Shown one piece after another: positions 28,018-36,710 of a stretch of 64,000 nt of DNA. The notes below the pieces were generated by a model. The model was given only the letters and a program-made list of their open reading frames with translations, searched no databases and was not told the DNA's origin. The translations under genes and the position numbers were made by a program. How positions within the stretch are numbered: position 1 is the stretch's first letter; each line of letters starts with the position of its first letter. Source of the stretch: Polynucleobacter sp. MWH-UH19D (GTDB lineage Bacteria > Pseudomonadota > Gammaproteobacteria > Burkholderiales > Burkholderiaceae); the NCBI RefSeq assembly GCF_040409795.1, contig NZ_CP099571.1, positions 1,240,001 through 1,304,000 of the forward strand. Direction: 5' to 3'.

Positions 28018-28983
28018 ATGATTTTAGCTGTGTCCAAGCTCAAAAACCCCTCATCCCCAGCCGACGGCTATCGCGGGCGATTTGCCCCTTCGCCAACAGG
28101 GCCACTTCATGCTGGATCCCTTGTTGCAGCCCTTGGAAGCTGGTTAGACGCCCGTGCAAATGGGGGTCAATGGCTCCTCAGAATCGAGGATATAGACACC
28201 CCTAGATGCGTGCCCGGAGCCGACATTCAGATTCAAGCTCAATTGCGCGCTTGTGGCCTTTTTTGGGATGGGAAGCCTAGCTATCAATCTAGACGACAAG
28301 AGCACTATCAAATGGCATTCCAGCGTCTTAATAAGCTCGGCAAACTATATGCATGCTCCTGCTCAAGGCAAACGATTTCAAATGCTTTGTTAGCGGCGGG
28401 TATTCATACTCCACGCAACCAAGAGGTGGTTTATCCCGGAACTTGTAGGCCATCTCAGCCAACCCCTTATTCAGATGAGTTATTGGGCGATAGCAAAAAA
28501 GCATGGCGCATCGCCCTTCCGGAAAATTGCCAAATTAAATTTGAAGATCTTTCTCTCGGAATGCAAAAGCAAGACCTCAATCAAGCAGTGGGCGATTTTG
28601 TTTTACGCCGAAACGATGGGCTATTCACTTATCAACTCGCAGTCGTTGTTGACGATGCACAGCAAGGCATCACTCATATTGTTCGTGGGCAAGACTTGCT
28701 CAACAATACTGCGAGGCAAATTTATCTACAAAATCAACTAAATTACCCAACCCCAAGCTACCGCCACCTGCCTTTAGTGCTTGATGAGCACGGCGAGAAG
28801 CTAAGCAAACAAACGCTGGCCAGCTCAATCAATACCGAAAATGAGAAAAGTGCGCTTGCAGAGCTTCGCATAGCAGCAAAGCACCTTGGATTACATGGCT
28901 TGCCTGATGGGGATACCACTATTGCAGAGTGGTTGTTAGCGGCTGCAAAAGCTTGGAGAATCAATATCGCTAAATATGATTGA
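28018..28983 (+). CDS. gluQ: Glutamyl-Q tRNA(Asp) synthetase
   Basis: Attaches glutamate to the queuosine base of tRNA-Asp, using a truncated glutamyl-tRNA synthetase fold. The 321 residues contain the HIGH-like GRFAPSPTGPLHAGSL near residue 20, LLRIEDIDTPR, the zinc ligands ACSCS and YPGTCR, and a KLSKQ loop. There is no anticodon-binding domain, which separates it from GltX. The annotated ATG precedes the conserved core by some 18 residues; an alternative start within 28018-28075 cannot be excluded. Queuosine use agrees with queG at 37482-38612. Confidence 0.9.
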   Translation: MILAVSKLKNPSSPADGYRGRFAPSPTGPLHAGSLVAALGSWLDARANGGQWLLRIEDIDTPRCVPGADIQIQAQLRACGLFWDGKPSYQSRRQEHYQMAFQRLNKLGKLYACSCSRQTISNALLAAGIHTPRNQEVVYPGTCRPSQPTPYSDELLGDSKKAWRIALPENCQIKFEDLSLGMQKQDLNQAVGDFVLRRNDGLFTYQLAVVVDDAQQGITHIVRGQDLLNNTARQIYLQNQLNYPTPSYRHLPLVLDEHGEKLSKQTLASSINTENEKSALAELRIAAKHLGLHGLPDGDTTIAEWLLAAAKAWRINIAKYD

Positions 28984-29003
28984 TGCGCCAATAGAAATCT
29001 ACG

Positions 29004-29183
29004 ATGCTCGCCAAGAAAATAAAACTTAATGACTTAACTGAATTTGACATTGCTCGACTTCTAGAAAATAAGCGCGCGATGACTGAATATTTAAATCAAG
29101 TACTCGCTGATGGTGACGATGCCGAATTAGCCACCGCCTTACGGCACATTACCAGAACAAAAAGTAATGATAAAAATTGTTAG
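29004..29183 (+). pseudogene. Remnant of a HigA-like addiction-module antidote gene
   Basis: A 59-codon frame resembles the N-terminal half of the addiction-module antidote family whose toxins are small RelE/HigB-like proteins: LNDLTEFDIARLLENKRAMT, then YLNQVLADGDDAELATALRHI. The family normally continues into a HTH (MTxIAxxTGLSRExLYKALS). Here the frame stops at 29181. The next frame, from 29167, reads MIKIVSQLEIIQSLKSID, a faint echo of that HTH, suggesting a frameshift near 29160-29167. No toxin gene lies beside it. Confidence 0.5.
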
Positions 29184-29223
29184 CCAGCTAGAAATAATTC
29201 AATCTCTTAAATCTATCGACAGC

Positions 29224-30627
29224 TTATTTTTTCTTAAAGCCACCAAGCAATGCGCCAACCGCAGGCTTAGCAGGGGTGATGCCTGCTTTTTTCACTTCTG
29301 GTAATTGAGCTGTTGGCGCTGAATCGGAATTTATAGATTTTGGTGTGCTACCGGGTTCATAGGGCTTGTAGAAGAATGGGTCTGTGATTTGACCTGGGGT
29401 GGATTTCACATCAGGTAAGGGCGCCACTTCTAGTTTGCGCTTCATTAATTTCTCGATGTCATCGAGTAAACGCTTTTCACTATCATCAACTAAGGCAATA
29501 GCATCACCTTTGCTTCCTGCGCGGCCTGTTCGCCCAATTCGATGAATAAAATCTTCGGCATTAAATGGCAACTCATGATTAATCACGCATGGCATATCAG
29601 GAATATCTAAGCCACGTGCCGCAACGTCAGTTGCCACTAGAGCTTCAATTGCACCTGACTTAAATGCCTCTAGGGTTAAAGTACGCTCTCCCTGACTCTT
29701 ATCGCCATGGATCGCACCCGCTTTAATGCCATCACGCTCTAAGGCACGCGCTAATTTAGCGCAGCCTAGACGACTATTAGTAAAGATGATGCATTGGCGC
29801 GATAAGCCTTGGCGCGTACGATTCTCCAAGACCTTTACGATCGCGCGTTGCTTATCCATTGAAGACACCATATGCACTACTTGCTTCACCGTGTCTGCCG
29901 CGGCATTTTGTCTAGCAACCTCTACTGTCACTGGAGACCGCAAATAGCTTTGCGCCAATTTCTTAATCTCGGGCGAAAAGGTTGCCGAGAACAATAAGGT
30001 TTGGCGTTGCACTGGAATCAAATTAATGATGCGTTGCAAGTCTGGCAAGAAGCCCATGTCAAGCATGCGATCTGCTTCGTCCAATACCAGCAACTCTACC
30101 TGTGAAAGATTGGCCACCTTAGAGCCAATATGATCGAGCAAGCGACCAGGTGTAGCGATCAAGATTTCCACACCATTACGCAGGACTTGCACTTGCTCTT
30201 TCATATCAACGCCGCCATAAACCACGGCAGTTCGTAAATCCGTATGCTTGGAATAGCTTGCGGCGTTGTCAGCCACCTGAACTGCTAGTTCACGCGTTGG
30301 TGTCAGTACTAATGCCCGAATCGGGTGACGTGCTGGTGAAGCGCTATTACTTGCGTGACGCAAAATCTTTTGAATAATTGGCAATACAAACGCTGCCGTC
30401 TTACCAGTACCTGTTTGTGCCGCACCCATCAAATCACTTCCCGCAAGTACATGTGGAATTGATTGCGCTTGAATCGGCGTGGGATTGTTATAACCCTGTT
30501 CGGCAACCGCTTTTTGAATCAGCGGATCTAAACCAAAATCAGCAAAAGTGATTGTTGCTGTAGGGCTGGCAGCAGGAGCTGCGCCAGACCCAGAGGAAGA
30601 ATTGTTATCAGTAGCAGTATTTGTCAA
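29224..30627 (-). CDS. rhlE: DEAD-box RNA helicase RhlE
   Basis: ATP-dependent RNA helicase linked to ribosome assembly and RNA turnover. The Q motif is FADFGLDPLIQKAVAEQGYN (residue 28 on), then GAAQTGTGKTAAF (Walker A), PTRELA, the DEAD box VLDEADRMLDMGF, SAT and HRIGRTGRAG. The 467-residue length has a short basic tail, which fits RhlE rather than DeaD or RhlB. It lies 6 nt downstream of a GlcG-like gene on the same strand and is probably co-transcribed with it. Confidence 0.9.
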   Translation of the reverse strand: MTNTATDNNSSSGSGAAPAASPTATITFADFGLDPLIQKAVAEQGYNNPTPIQAQSIPHVLAGSDLMGAAQTGTGKTAAFVLPIIQKILRHASNSASPARHPIRALVLTPTRELAVQVADNAASYSKHTDLRTAVVYGGVDMKEQVQVLRNGVEILIATPGRLLDHIGSKVANLSQVELLVLDEADRMLDMGFLPDLQRIINLIPVQRQTLLFSATFSPEIKKLAQSYLRSPVTVEVARQNAAADTVKQVVHMVSSMDKQRAIVKVLENRTRQGLSRQCIIFTNSRLGCAKLARALERDGIKAGAIHGDKSQGERTLTLEAFKSGAIEALVATDVAARGLDIPDMPCVINHELPFNAEDFIHRIGRTGRAGSKGDAIALVDDSEKRLLDDIEKLMKRKLEVAPLPDVKSTPGQITDPFFYKPYEPGSTPKSINSDSAPTAQLPEVKKAGITPAKPAVGALLGGFKKK

Positions 30628-30633
30628 GGTAAC

Positions 30634-31041
30634 TTACAGAATGGCCGCAATGCCGGCCTTAGCAGTCTCAGCATCTTCGGACGATTTAACGCCGGAAACG
30701 CCGACTGCGCCGATGGTAAACCCATTTACCTCGATGTTGACCCCACCCTCTAACATGCCGGCAATATGCGGAGCAGATAAGAAAGAAGTACGGCCATTGT
30801 TAATAATTTCTTCGTAAACACGGCTTTCACGTTTACCCATTGCAGCTGTACGCGCTTTCTCTTGTGCAATATATGCAGAAACAGGAGCGCAACCATCACG
30901 ACGAATCAAGCCCAACATATGGCCACCATCATCACAAACCGCAATCGTTACTGCCCAGTTATTCGTAGCAGCGTGCTTGTTAGCAGCATCCAAAATCTTC
31001 TGAACATCTGCTTGCGTAAGGTAAGGTTTAGTAGCCAACAT
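30634..31041 (-). CDS. GlcG/HbpS-family heme-binding-type protein
   Basis: A 135-residue single-domain protein of the GlcG/HbpS fold (ITIAVCDDGGHMLGLIRRDG-like core near residue 33, then AYIAQEKARTA and GGVNIEVNGFTIGAVGVSG). Members sit in glycolate-utilisation operons (GlcG) or sense heme and redox stress (HbpS); no enzymatic role is certain. There is no signal peptide. The 2-hydroxyacid dehydrogenase and glyoxylate-type aminotransferase nearby make a link to glycolate or glyoxylate metabolism attractive but unproven. Confidence 0.82.
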   Translation of the reverse strand: MLATKPYLTQADVQKILDAANKHAATNNWAVTIAVCDDGGHMLGLIRRDGCAPVSAYIAQEKARTAAMGKRESRVYEEIINNGRTSFLSAPHIAGMLEGGVNIEVNGFTIGAVGVSGVKSSEDAETAKAGIAAIL

Positions 31042-31132
31042 GTTGAATCCTTTTTTAAATACGTTTGTCTCGAATATGTTTTAAGGGATAAATACTTCAT
31101 CAGCACAAGTGCCCAAGTGCTCAAATTATATA

Positions 31133-31190
31133 GGGTGCAGCAGGACTCGAACCTCCAAGCCCCGCTACACCGCATTCCTAAGCCAGAAGA
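31133..31190 (-). repeat. tRNA-Leu-like 3' half, degenerate
   Basis: Read leftward, an anticodon-loop-like CTTAGGA (anticodon UAG) is followed by a variable-arm-sized stretch, a T-arm-like GGAGGTTCGAGTCCTGC (one mismatched pair) and TGCACCC. The spacing from anticodon to T-loop equals that of a leucine tRNA within one base. There is no matching 5' half and the acceptor does not close, so it is not a working tRNA. It could be the scar of an element that used a tRNA 3' end, or chance. Confidence 0.35.
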
Positions 31191-31191
31191 G

Positions 31192-32376
31192 TTACTTCAG
31201 AAACTCTTGGGCAGCCACTACACCGCTGGCCTTAGGCTTGTAACCCATAGCACCCAGACTCATCTCTACACCGCTCAAAGCCGCCATTAAGCTCAATTCA
31301 TTACAGTCACCTAAGTGACCAATGCGAAATGCCTTGCCTTTAATCTTGCCAAGGCCCGTACCCAATGAAAGATTAAATTTCTCAAGCGCGTGTTTACGCA
31401 ATACATCCGCATCCATACCCTCGGGCACAGCAATACAAGTTAATACTGGTGAATAGCAATCTTTATCTTGACACTGAATTTCTAAGCCCCAAGCATTTAC
31501 TGCTTCACGACAGGCTGCTGCTAAACGTTGATGACGCGCAAAAATATTATCCAAACCTTCAGCCATCATCATGTCCATTGCTTCGTGCAAGCCATACATT
31601 AGATTGGTGCTTGGCGTTGTAGGCCAATAACCATTTTTATTGGACTCCAAGATTTCATCCCAAGCCCAGTACGACTTTGGAAAAGTATTGTGCTTGCTGG
31701 CATCAATCGCTCTCGGAGATAAAGCATTAAAGCCAATACCAGGAGGCAACATCAAACCCTTTTGTGAACCAGACACCGTCACGTCGGCGCCCCACTTATC
31801 ATGCTCGTAATCCGCCGAGCCCAAGCCAGACACACTGTCTACCAGCAACAAAGCTGGGTGCTTCAATGAATCAATTGCTTTACGTACTGCTGCAATATTG
31901 GAGGTGACGCCAGTAGAAGTTTCGTTATGCACTACGCAAACCGCTTTGATCTCGTGCTGGGTATCTTTACGCAAACGCTCTTCAATCACAGAAGCATCAA
32001 CACCCCAGCGCCAAGTGTCTTGCCCTGGTTTGCCAACCACCTCAACATCTAAGCCGAGTCGTTTTGCTAAGGCACGCCACAAGTTTGCAAATTGACCGGT
32101 CTCATAGAAAAGCACCTTGTCGCCAGGGTTGAGAACGTTTACCAAAGCACCCTCCCATGATCCAGTTCCTGATGCGGAATAAATGATCACGGGTTGCTCA
32201 GTTTTAAAAATCTTCTTAATTCCCTCAAGCACCTGCAAACCAAATGCGCCGAATTCTGGACCACGATGGTCGATAGTTTGATAGCTAATTGAACGCAGTA
32301 CGCGGGAAGGCACAGGGCTTGGGCCAGGAATATGCAAAAAATGGCGTCCTGATGCGTGGTTATCTAGTTTCAGCAT
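31192..32376 (-). CDS. PLP-dependent class-V aminotransferase (serine/alanine-glyoxylate type)
   Basis: A 394-residue fold-type I transaminase like serine-glyoxylate and alanine-glyoxylate aminotransferases. The opening HFLHIPGPSPVPSRVLRSIS and DHRGPEF near residue 33 are typical. LLVDSVSGLG near residue 180 holds the cofactor aspartate and TVSGSQKGLMLPPG the PLP lysine. The ATG at 32376 has a GAG site; extending to 32454 would run into a predicted operator. It faces the GntR regulator and giant dehydrogenase, so it probably handles glyoxylate or a related 2-oxoacid. The exact amino donor is unknown. Confidence 0.87.
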   Translation of the reverse strand: MLKLDNHASGRHFLHIPGPSPVPSRVLRSISYQTIDHRGPEFGAFGLQVLEGIKKIFKTEQPVIIYSASGTGSWEGALVNVLNPGDKVLFYETGQFANLWRALAKRLGLDVEVVGKPGQDTWRWGVDASVIEERLRKDTQHEIKAVCVVHNETSTGVTSNIAAVRKAIDSLKHPALLLVDSVSGLGSADYEHDKWGADVTVSGSQKGLMLPPGIGFNALSPRAIDASKHNTFPKSYWAWDEILESNKNGYWPTTPSTNLMYGLHEAMDMMMAEGLDNIFARHQRLAAACREAVNAWGLEIQCQDKDCYSPVLTCIAVPEGMDADVLRKHALEKFNLSLGTGLGKIKGKAFRIGHLGDCNELSLMAALSGVEMSLGAMGYKPKASGVVAAQEFLK

Positions 32377-32455
32377 AGTTTGTCTCGCTCTTGATTGGTT
32401 TTTAGGTAATTGAATGCTGTTGCTAGTGTATGCCAATTTTTGGGAATTTTCCATT

Positions 32456-32465
32456 TTGTATACAA
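32456..32465. promoter_or_regulatory. Putative GntR/FCD operator 1
   Basis: The perfect palindrome TTGTATACAA lies in an AT-rich setting (CATTTTGTATACAATTTAT) between the divergent aminotransferase and GntR genes. The same word recurs 73 bp to the right. FadR-type regulators bind short palindromes of this size, so the adjacent GntR protein is the obvious candidate ligand. No mapping supports this; it is inferred from symmetry and repetition. Confidence 0.6.
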
Positions 32466-32528
32466 TTTATTTTGATTAAATTACCAAATTTAGCCAAATT
32501 TATGCTTTATTATGAGTTATTGACTATT

Positions 32529-32538
32529 TTGTATACAA
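32529..32538. promoter_or_regulatory. Putative GntR/FCD operator 2
   Basis: Second copy of TTGTATACAA, in CTATTTTGTATACAAATTTAG, ending 18 bp before the ATG of the GntR gene. Its position would let the regulator block its own transcription or translation start, while copy 1 controls the leftward aminotransferase. Confidence 0.6.
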
Positions 32539-32556
32539 ATTTAGGATTCCAGAATC

Positions 32557-33258
32557 ATGGCAAAAGAAACGCTGAATTCCCAGAATCTTCACGAAGCCAC
32601 CTTCCAAAAACTCCGCTCTTTATTAGTGGAAGGCAAGATTGCCCCTGGTAACAAACTCAATGAGCGGGAGTTAGCTGAAAGTCTGAATGTTTCTCGCACC
32701 CCGATTCGCGAAGCGATCCGTCGCCTGGCCGCTGATGGTCTGGTGGAGTTGATCGCCAATCGCGGTGCAATTGCCCTACAACTAAGCCTAGAAGATGTTA
32801 TTCATACCTTTGATGTCATTGCTGATCTAGAAGGATTCTCTGGTGAATTAGCAGCGAATAATATTAGCGATACCAGCCTTTCTGAATTAGAAGCTCTTCA
32901 ATATGAAATGATGGCCTCTTACGCACGCAGAGATTTATCAAGCTATTACCAACTCAATCTACGAATTCATCACCTCATTAATCAAGCAGCAAATAATCCT
33001 GTTCTCTCTCGCTTATTCACTCAAGTCAATGCACGCATTGAAGCACTACGCTTTCGCTCCAACCAAGATGGCGTGAAATGGGAGAAAGCCGTTGAAGAGC
33101 ATCAAGAGATGCTCGATGCGCTTAAGGCTAGAGACGGCGAGCGCATGCGCAATATCATGATGCGGCACGTTCATAACAAGCGAGATGTCGTTGTGCAATT
33201 ACTCAAATCAGAAATGCCTACAGAGGCAATTGAGACAATCGAGGCAACCAAATCATGA
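32557..33258 (+). CDS. GntR-family transcriptional regulator, FadR/FCD type
   Basis: A 233-residue regulator. The N-terminal winged HTH (residues 10-75) has LHEATFQKLRSLLVEGKIAP, LNERELAESLNVSRTPIREA and IRRLAADGLVEL. The all-helical FCD domain follows, with likely metal-binding histidines in the NLRIHHLINQAANNP, EEHQEMLDAL and MMRHVHNKR segments. FCD regulators usually respond to small organic acids. It overlaps the dehydrogenase by 4 nt (ATGA) and faces the aminotransferase across two TTGTATACAA sites, so it probably controls both using a 2-hydroxy- or 2-oxoacid. Confidence 0.9.
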   Translation: MAKETLNSQNLHEATFQKLRSLLVEGKIAPGNKLNERELAESLNVSRTPIREAIRRLAADGLVELIANRGAIALQLSLEDVIHTFDVIADLEGFSGELAANNISDTSLSELEALQYEMMASYARRDLSSYYQLNLRIHHLINQAANNPVLSRLFTQVNARIEALRFRSNQDGVKWEKAVEEHQEMLDALKARDGERMRNIMMRHVHNKRDVVVQLLKSEMPTEAIETIEATKS

Positions 33259-36200
33259 ACAAACCCCTTTCTAAAGAGCTCGTGATGGATACGACTATGC
33301 TAGCAAAACGCCTACGTCAAGAAACATCTGGCGAAGTAATGACGGATATGGCAAGTCGTGGACGCTATGCAACTGATGCCTCGATTTACCAAGCTATGCC
33401 AGTCGCTGTCTTTATTCCTAAGACGGCTGAAGATATTGCTAGCGCTATTCAGATTGCAGCAGATTTAAAAGTACCTGTACTACCCCGTGGTGGTGGCACT
33501 AGCCAGTGCGGCCAAACCACTGGTGCAGCTTTAGTCATCGACAACACAAAATACTTTCGCAATATTCTCGACCTTAATGTAGATAAGGGTTACGTAGAAG
33601 TTGAACCTGGAATGGTGCTTGATCACCTCAATGGTTCACTAAAGCAGCATGGTCTTTGGTATCCAGTGGATGTTTCTACTGCTGCGCAAGCAACCATTGG
33701 CGGCATGGCGGGCAACAACTCCTGCGGCAGCCGCTCCATCGCCTACGGCAATATGGTGCATAACGTATTAGGCATCGATGCATGGCTGGCAGATGGAAAG
33801 GTTGCGCAATTTGGCAACTATGCCAATAGCTCTGGTGCTGCCAAACAGCTGGGGGATTTTGTTAAGGGCTTAGCTTACACCCTACAACCTGAAATCGAAG
33901 CGCACTTTCCAAAAGTGCTAAGACGTGTTGCTGGTTACAACTTAGATATATTCCATCCACAAAGTGAGCTTCCCTACACTCAAGATGGCAGCGTCAATTT
34001 AGCGCATCTCTTAGTAGGCAGCGAAGGCACGCTAGCCTATTTCAAATCCTTGAAGCTTCAACTGGCTCCTTTAGCTAAACATAAAGTACTCGGTATTGTG
34101 AACTTTGCTAGCTTTTACAAGGCAATGGATAGTGCGCAGCATATTGTGAAGCTCGGCCCAACCGCAGTCGAGCTCGTCGATCGCACCATGATTGATCTAG
34201 CACGTAGCAACCCTAGCTTTAAGAAGACCATTGAGACTTCACTGATTGATCCTTCTGCACAAACACCCGAAGCTATTCTTCTTGTAGAGTTTTCTGGCGA
34301 ATCGCACGCACCATTACTCGAAAAACTTAGAGCCCTTCAAGAGCTGATGGGTGACTTAGGTTTACCAGGCTCCGTGGTCGCAATGCCTGATACAGGTTTG
34401 CAAAAGAATTTGTGGGAAGTGCGCAAAGCTGGTCTTAATATCATGATGAGCCTAAAAGGTGATGGCAAGCCTGTCAGCTTTATTGAAGACTGCGCAGTAC
34501 CTCTTGAAAGTTTGGCGGAATATACGCAGGCCTTAACTGATGTGTTCTCCAAATATGGGTCACGTGGCACCTGGTATGCCCATGCCTCTGTTGGTACTTT
34601 GCATGTCCGCCCCATTTTGGATATGCGTCGTGATGGCGCGCAGAAAATGCGCGCGATTGCCGAGGAAGCATCTGCCCTGGTACGCAAATACAAAGGCGCC
34701 TATAGCGGTGAACATGGAGATGGCCTATGTCGTGGCGAATGGATCTCTTGGCAATTTGGCCCCAGGATTACTGAAGCACTTGCACAAATTAAACAGGCGT
34801 TTGATCCAAATGGTTTATTTAATCCTGGCAAGATCATTAATCCACCCAAGATGGATGATGCGAGTAACTTTCGTTTTCCTCCAAGCTACAAGGTCATTCC
34901 CCTACAACCCGCTTTAGATTGGTCCGCTTGGAATGTACAAAATAATCCCGTTACAGAAGAGACCACTGCGCCAGGCACCGGAGGCGATCCCGCTCAAGGC
35001 TTAGCCAAAGCAGTTGAAATGTGCAATAACAATGGCCACTGCCGCAAGTTTGATGCAGATATGATGTGCCCAAGCTACCGCGTTACTCGTGATGAGAAAC
35101 ATCTAACACGTGGTAGAGCAAATACCCTGCGCTTAGCCCTCTCCAATCAACTGGATATTCATGATGAGTCATCTCCATTAGGTAGCGATGCCATTAAAGA
35201 AGTGATGGATCTTTGTGTGAGCTGCAAAGCATGTCGACGCGAGTGTCCCACTGGTGTTGATATGGCGAAGATGAAAATCGAGTTTTTAGCTGCTTACAAA
35301 AAAAGGGTTGGTCACTCCTTACGAGATTTGGCAGTAGCTTATTTACCCAAATATGCAGCCACAATTAGCAGTATTCCACTACTCCCAGCGCTGCTCAACC
35401 TACGTAATCACATCAAACCTATCGCCAAATTACAAGAATGGGTCATGGGCATCTCCGCACAGCGCAGCCTGCCCATTTGGAAGAGCAATACTTTTTGGAA
35501 TCAGAAGAAAGCATCTAGTTACCAATCCAGCCCGTCTCAATTGCTTGGCGCAGATGGCAAAGGTGTTGTTCTGCTCGCTGATACTTTTAATGCCTACTTC
35601 GAGGATGAAAATCTTCAATCAGCCATCAAAGTACTTGAGGCAGCTGGCTATCGAGTACACATCCCCCATAAGAGCAAAGACAAGAACGAAAGCAAGATAA
35701 ATCTCTCCACTAAAAATTCCTGCTCTAGAGAATTTTGTTGCGGCAGAACATATTTGGCAGCAGGTATGGTTGACGAAGCAAAAGCAACTTTGGGTGAACT
35801 CATTAATCACTTAGCACCGTACGCTGAGATGGGTATTCCAATTATTGGTTTAGAACCCTCTTGTCTTTTCACCTTAAGAGATGAAGCGCTCGTCATGGGG
35901 CTTGGCGAATCCGCAATAGCGGTATCCAAACAAGCCCAACTACTAGAGGAATTTTTAGCCAAGGAAGCTAAATCTGGAAAGTTAATACTCAAGCTCAAGC
36001 CAGCAACTCAGGAAGTACTATTTCATGGTCACTGCCATCAAAAATCCTTTGCAGCAGTCACGCCCGCACTGGAGTTGCTGAAATTGATTCCCAATGCGCA
36101 GCCTAAGCTAATTGAGTCATCGTGTTGCGGTATGGCGGGTAGCTTTGGTTATGAAGCGAAGCACATTGAAGTATCTAAACAAATGGCTGAAGCCAGTCTA

Positions 36201-36332
36201 TTGCCAAGTATTCGTAAATCACCAGATAGCTGGGTAGTTGCTGATGGTACCAGCTGTCGCCATCAAATTGCCGATGGCACGAAACGCGAAGCAGTCCATA
36301 TCGCCAAAATATTAGCAGCGCATCTTCAATAA
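33255..36332 (+). CDS. FAD/Fe-S D-2-hydroxyacid dehydrogenase (YdiJ-like)
   Basis: A 1025-residue enzyme combining a flavin oxidase and an Fe-S electron module. FAD-binding residues about 50-270 include LPRGGGTSQCGQTTGAALVI and GMAGNNSCGSRSIAYGNMVH; the FAD-oxidase C-terminal domain ends near residue 530 (FDPNGLFNPGKI). Cysteine clusters CNNNGHCRKF and CVSCKACRRECPTGVD mark Fe-S centres, followed by heterodisulfide-reductase-like CCG motifs (HGHCHQKSF, ESSCCGMAGSFGYEAKH). This matches YdiJ, a D-2-hydroxyglutarate dehydrogenase, but the actual 2-hydroxyacid is open. It is read with the GntR gene. Confidence 0.87.
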   Translation: MNKPLSKELVMDTTMLAKRLRQETSGEVMTDMASRGRYATDASIYQAMPVAVFIPKTAEDIASAIQIAADLKVPVLPRGGGTSQCGQTTGAALVIDNTKYFRNILDLNVDKGYVEVEPGMVLDHLNGSLKQHGLWYPVDVSTAAQATIGGMAGNNSCGSRSIAYGNMVHNVLGIDAWLADGKVAQFGNYANSSGAAKQLGDFVKGLAYTLQPEIEAHFPKVLRRVAGYNLDIFHPQSELPYTQDGSVNLAHLLVGSEGTLAYFKSLKLQLAPLAKHKVLGIVNFASFYKAMDSAQHIVKLGPTAVELVDRTMIDLARSNPSFKKTIETSLIDPSAQTPEAILLVEFSGESHAPLLEKLRALQELMGDLGLPGSVVAMPDTGLQKNLWEVRKAGLNIMMSLKGDGKPVSFIEDCAVPLESLAEYTQALTDVFSKYGSRGTWYAHASVGTLHVRPILDMRRDGAQKMRAIAEEASALVRKYKGAYSGEHGDGLCRGEWISWQFGPRITEALAQIKQAFDPNGLFNPGKIINPPKMDDASNFRFPPSYKVIPLQPALDWSAWNVQNNPVTEETTAPGTGGDPAQGLAKAVEMCNNNGHCRKFDADMMCPSYRVTRDEKHLTRGRANTLRLALSNQLDIHDESSPLGSDAIKEVMDLCVSCKACRRECPTGVDMAKMKIEFLAAYKKRVGHSLRDLAVAYLPKYAATISSIPLLPALLNLRNHIKPIAKLQEWVMGISAQRSLPIWKSNTFWNQKKASSYQSSPSQLLGADGKGVVLLADTFNAYFEDENLQSAIKVLEAAGYRVHIPHKSKDKNESKINLSTKNSCSREFCCGRTYLAAGMVDEAKATLGELINHLAPYAEMGIPIIGLEPSCLFTLRDEALVMGLGESAIAVSKQAQLLEEFLAKEAKSGKLILKLKPATQEVLFHGHCHQKSFAAVTPALELLKLIPNAQPKLIESSCCGMAGSFGYEAKHIEVSKQMAEASLLPSIRKSPDSWVVADGTSCRHQIADGTKREAVHIAKILAAHLQ

Positions 36333-36350
36333 AAATAGAGTAAAAATGTT

Positions 36351-36710
36351 TTAGCGAATGACGCCGTAACCTACCATGAGCAAGGTTCCAGTCAACAAGG
36401 CTGGAACTAAACGCTTGGTAGGTTTAGATACCATCACACCAATACTGAGCGCGCAAATGAGTATACGTATCCACAAGGGGACGGTTGACATTAATCCCAA
36501 TGGCATCACAATCAATCGAATTGTTAAAGCCGCAACCATCGCATAAGTCACGGCAGAGAGCCAACGAAAGATCTCGCTATCTTGATTAATGCTATTAGAG
36601 AGCAAGACGCCAATCGCTCTACAAAAATAAGTGCCAAGGCAAGCGCCAACTAAGGCAATCCACAAACCCCATCCTGAGAGTGCATCAGCCATGTTATGAA
36701 TCACATTCAT
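36351..36710 (-). CDS. azlD: AzlD-family branched-chain amino acid export subunit
   Basis: The small (119-residue) membrane partner of AzlC, with about four hydrophobic segments. Such pairs export branched-chain amino acids or similar compounds. Its ATG overlaps the last base of the azlC stop (TAATG), so it is translated by coupling. The substrate cannot be read from sequence. Confidence 0.82.
   Translation of the reverse strand: MNVIHNMADALSGWGLWIALVGACLGTYFCRAIGVLLSNSINQDSEIFRWLSAVTYAMVAALTIRLIVMPLGLMSTVPLWIRILICALSIGVMVSKPTKRLVPALLTGTLLMVGYGVIR

Noticed and set aside
30862..31290. 142-residue plus-strand frame
   Set aside because: It is antisense to the GlcG-like gene and crosses the tRNA-like segment and the aminotransferase end.
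32377..32454. Extended start for the aminotransferase
   Set aside because: It adds 26 residues unlike the family and ends at a predicted operator; ATG at 32376 has a ribosome site.
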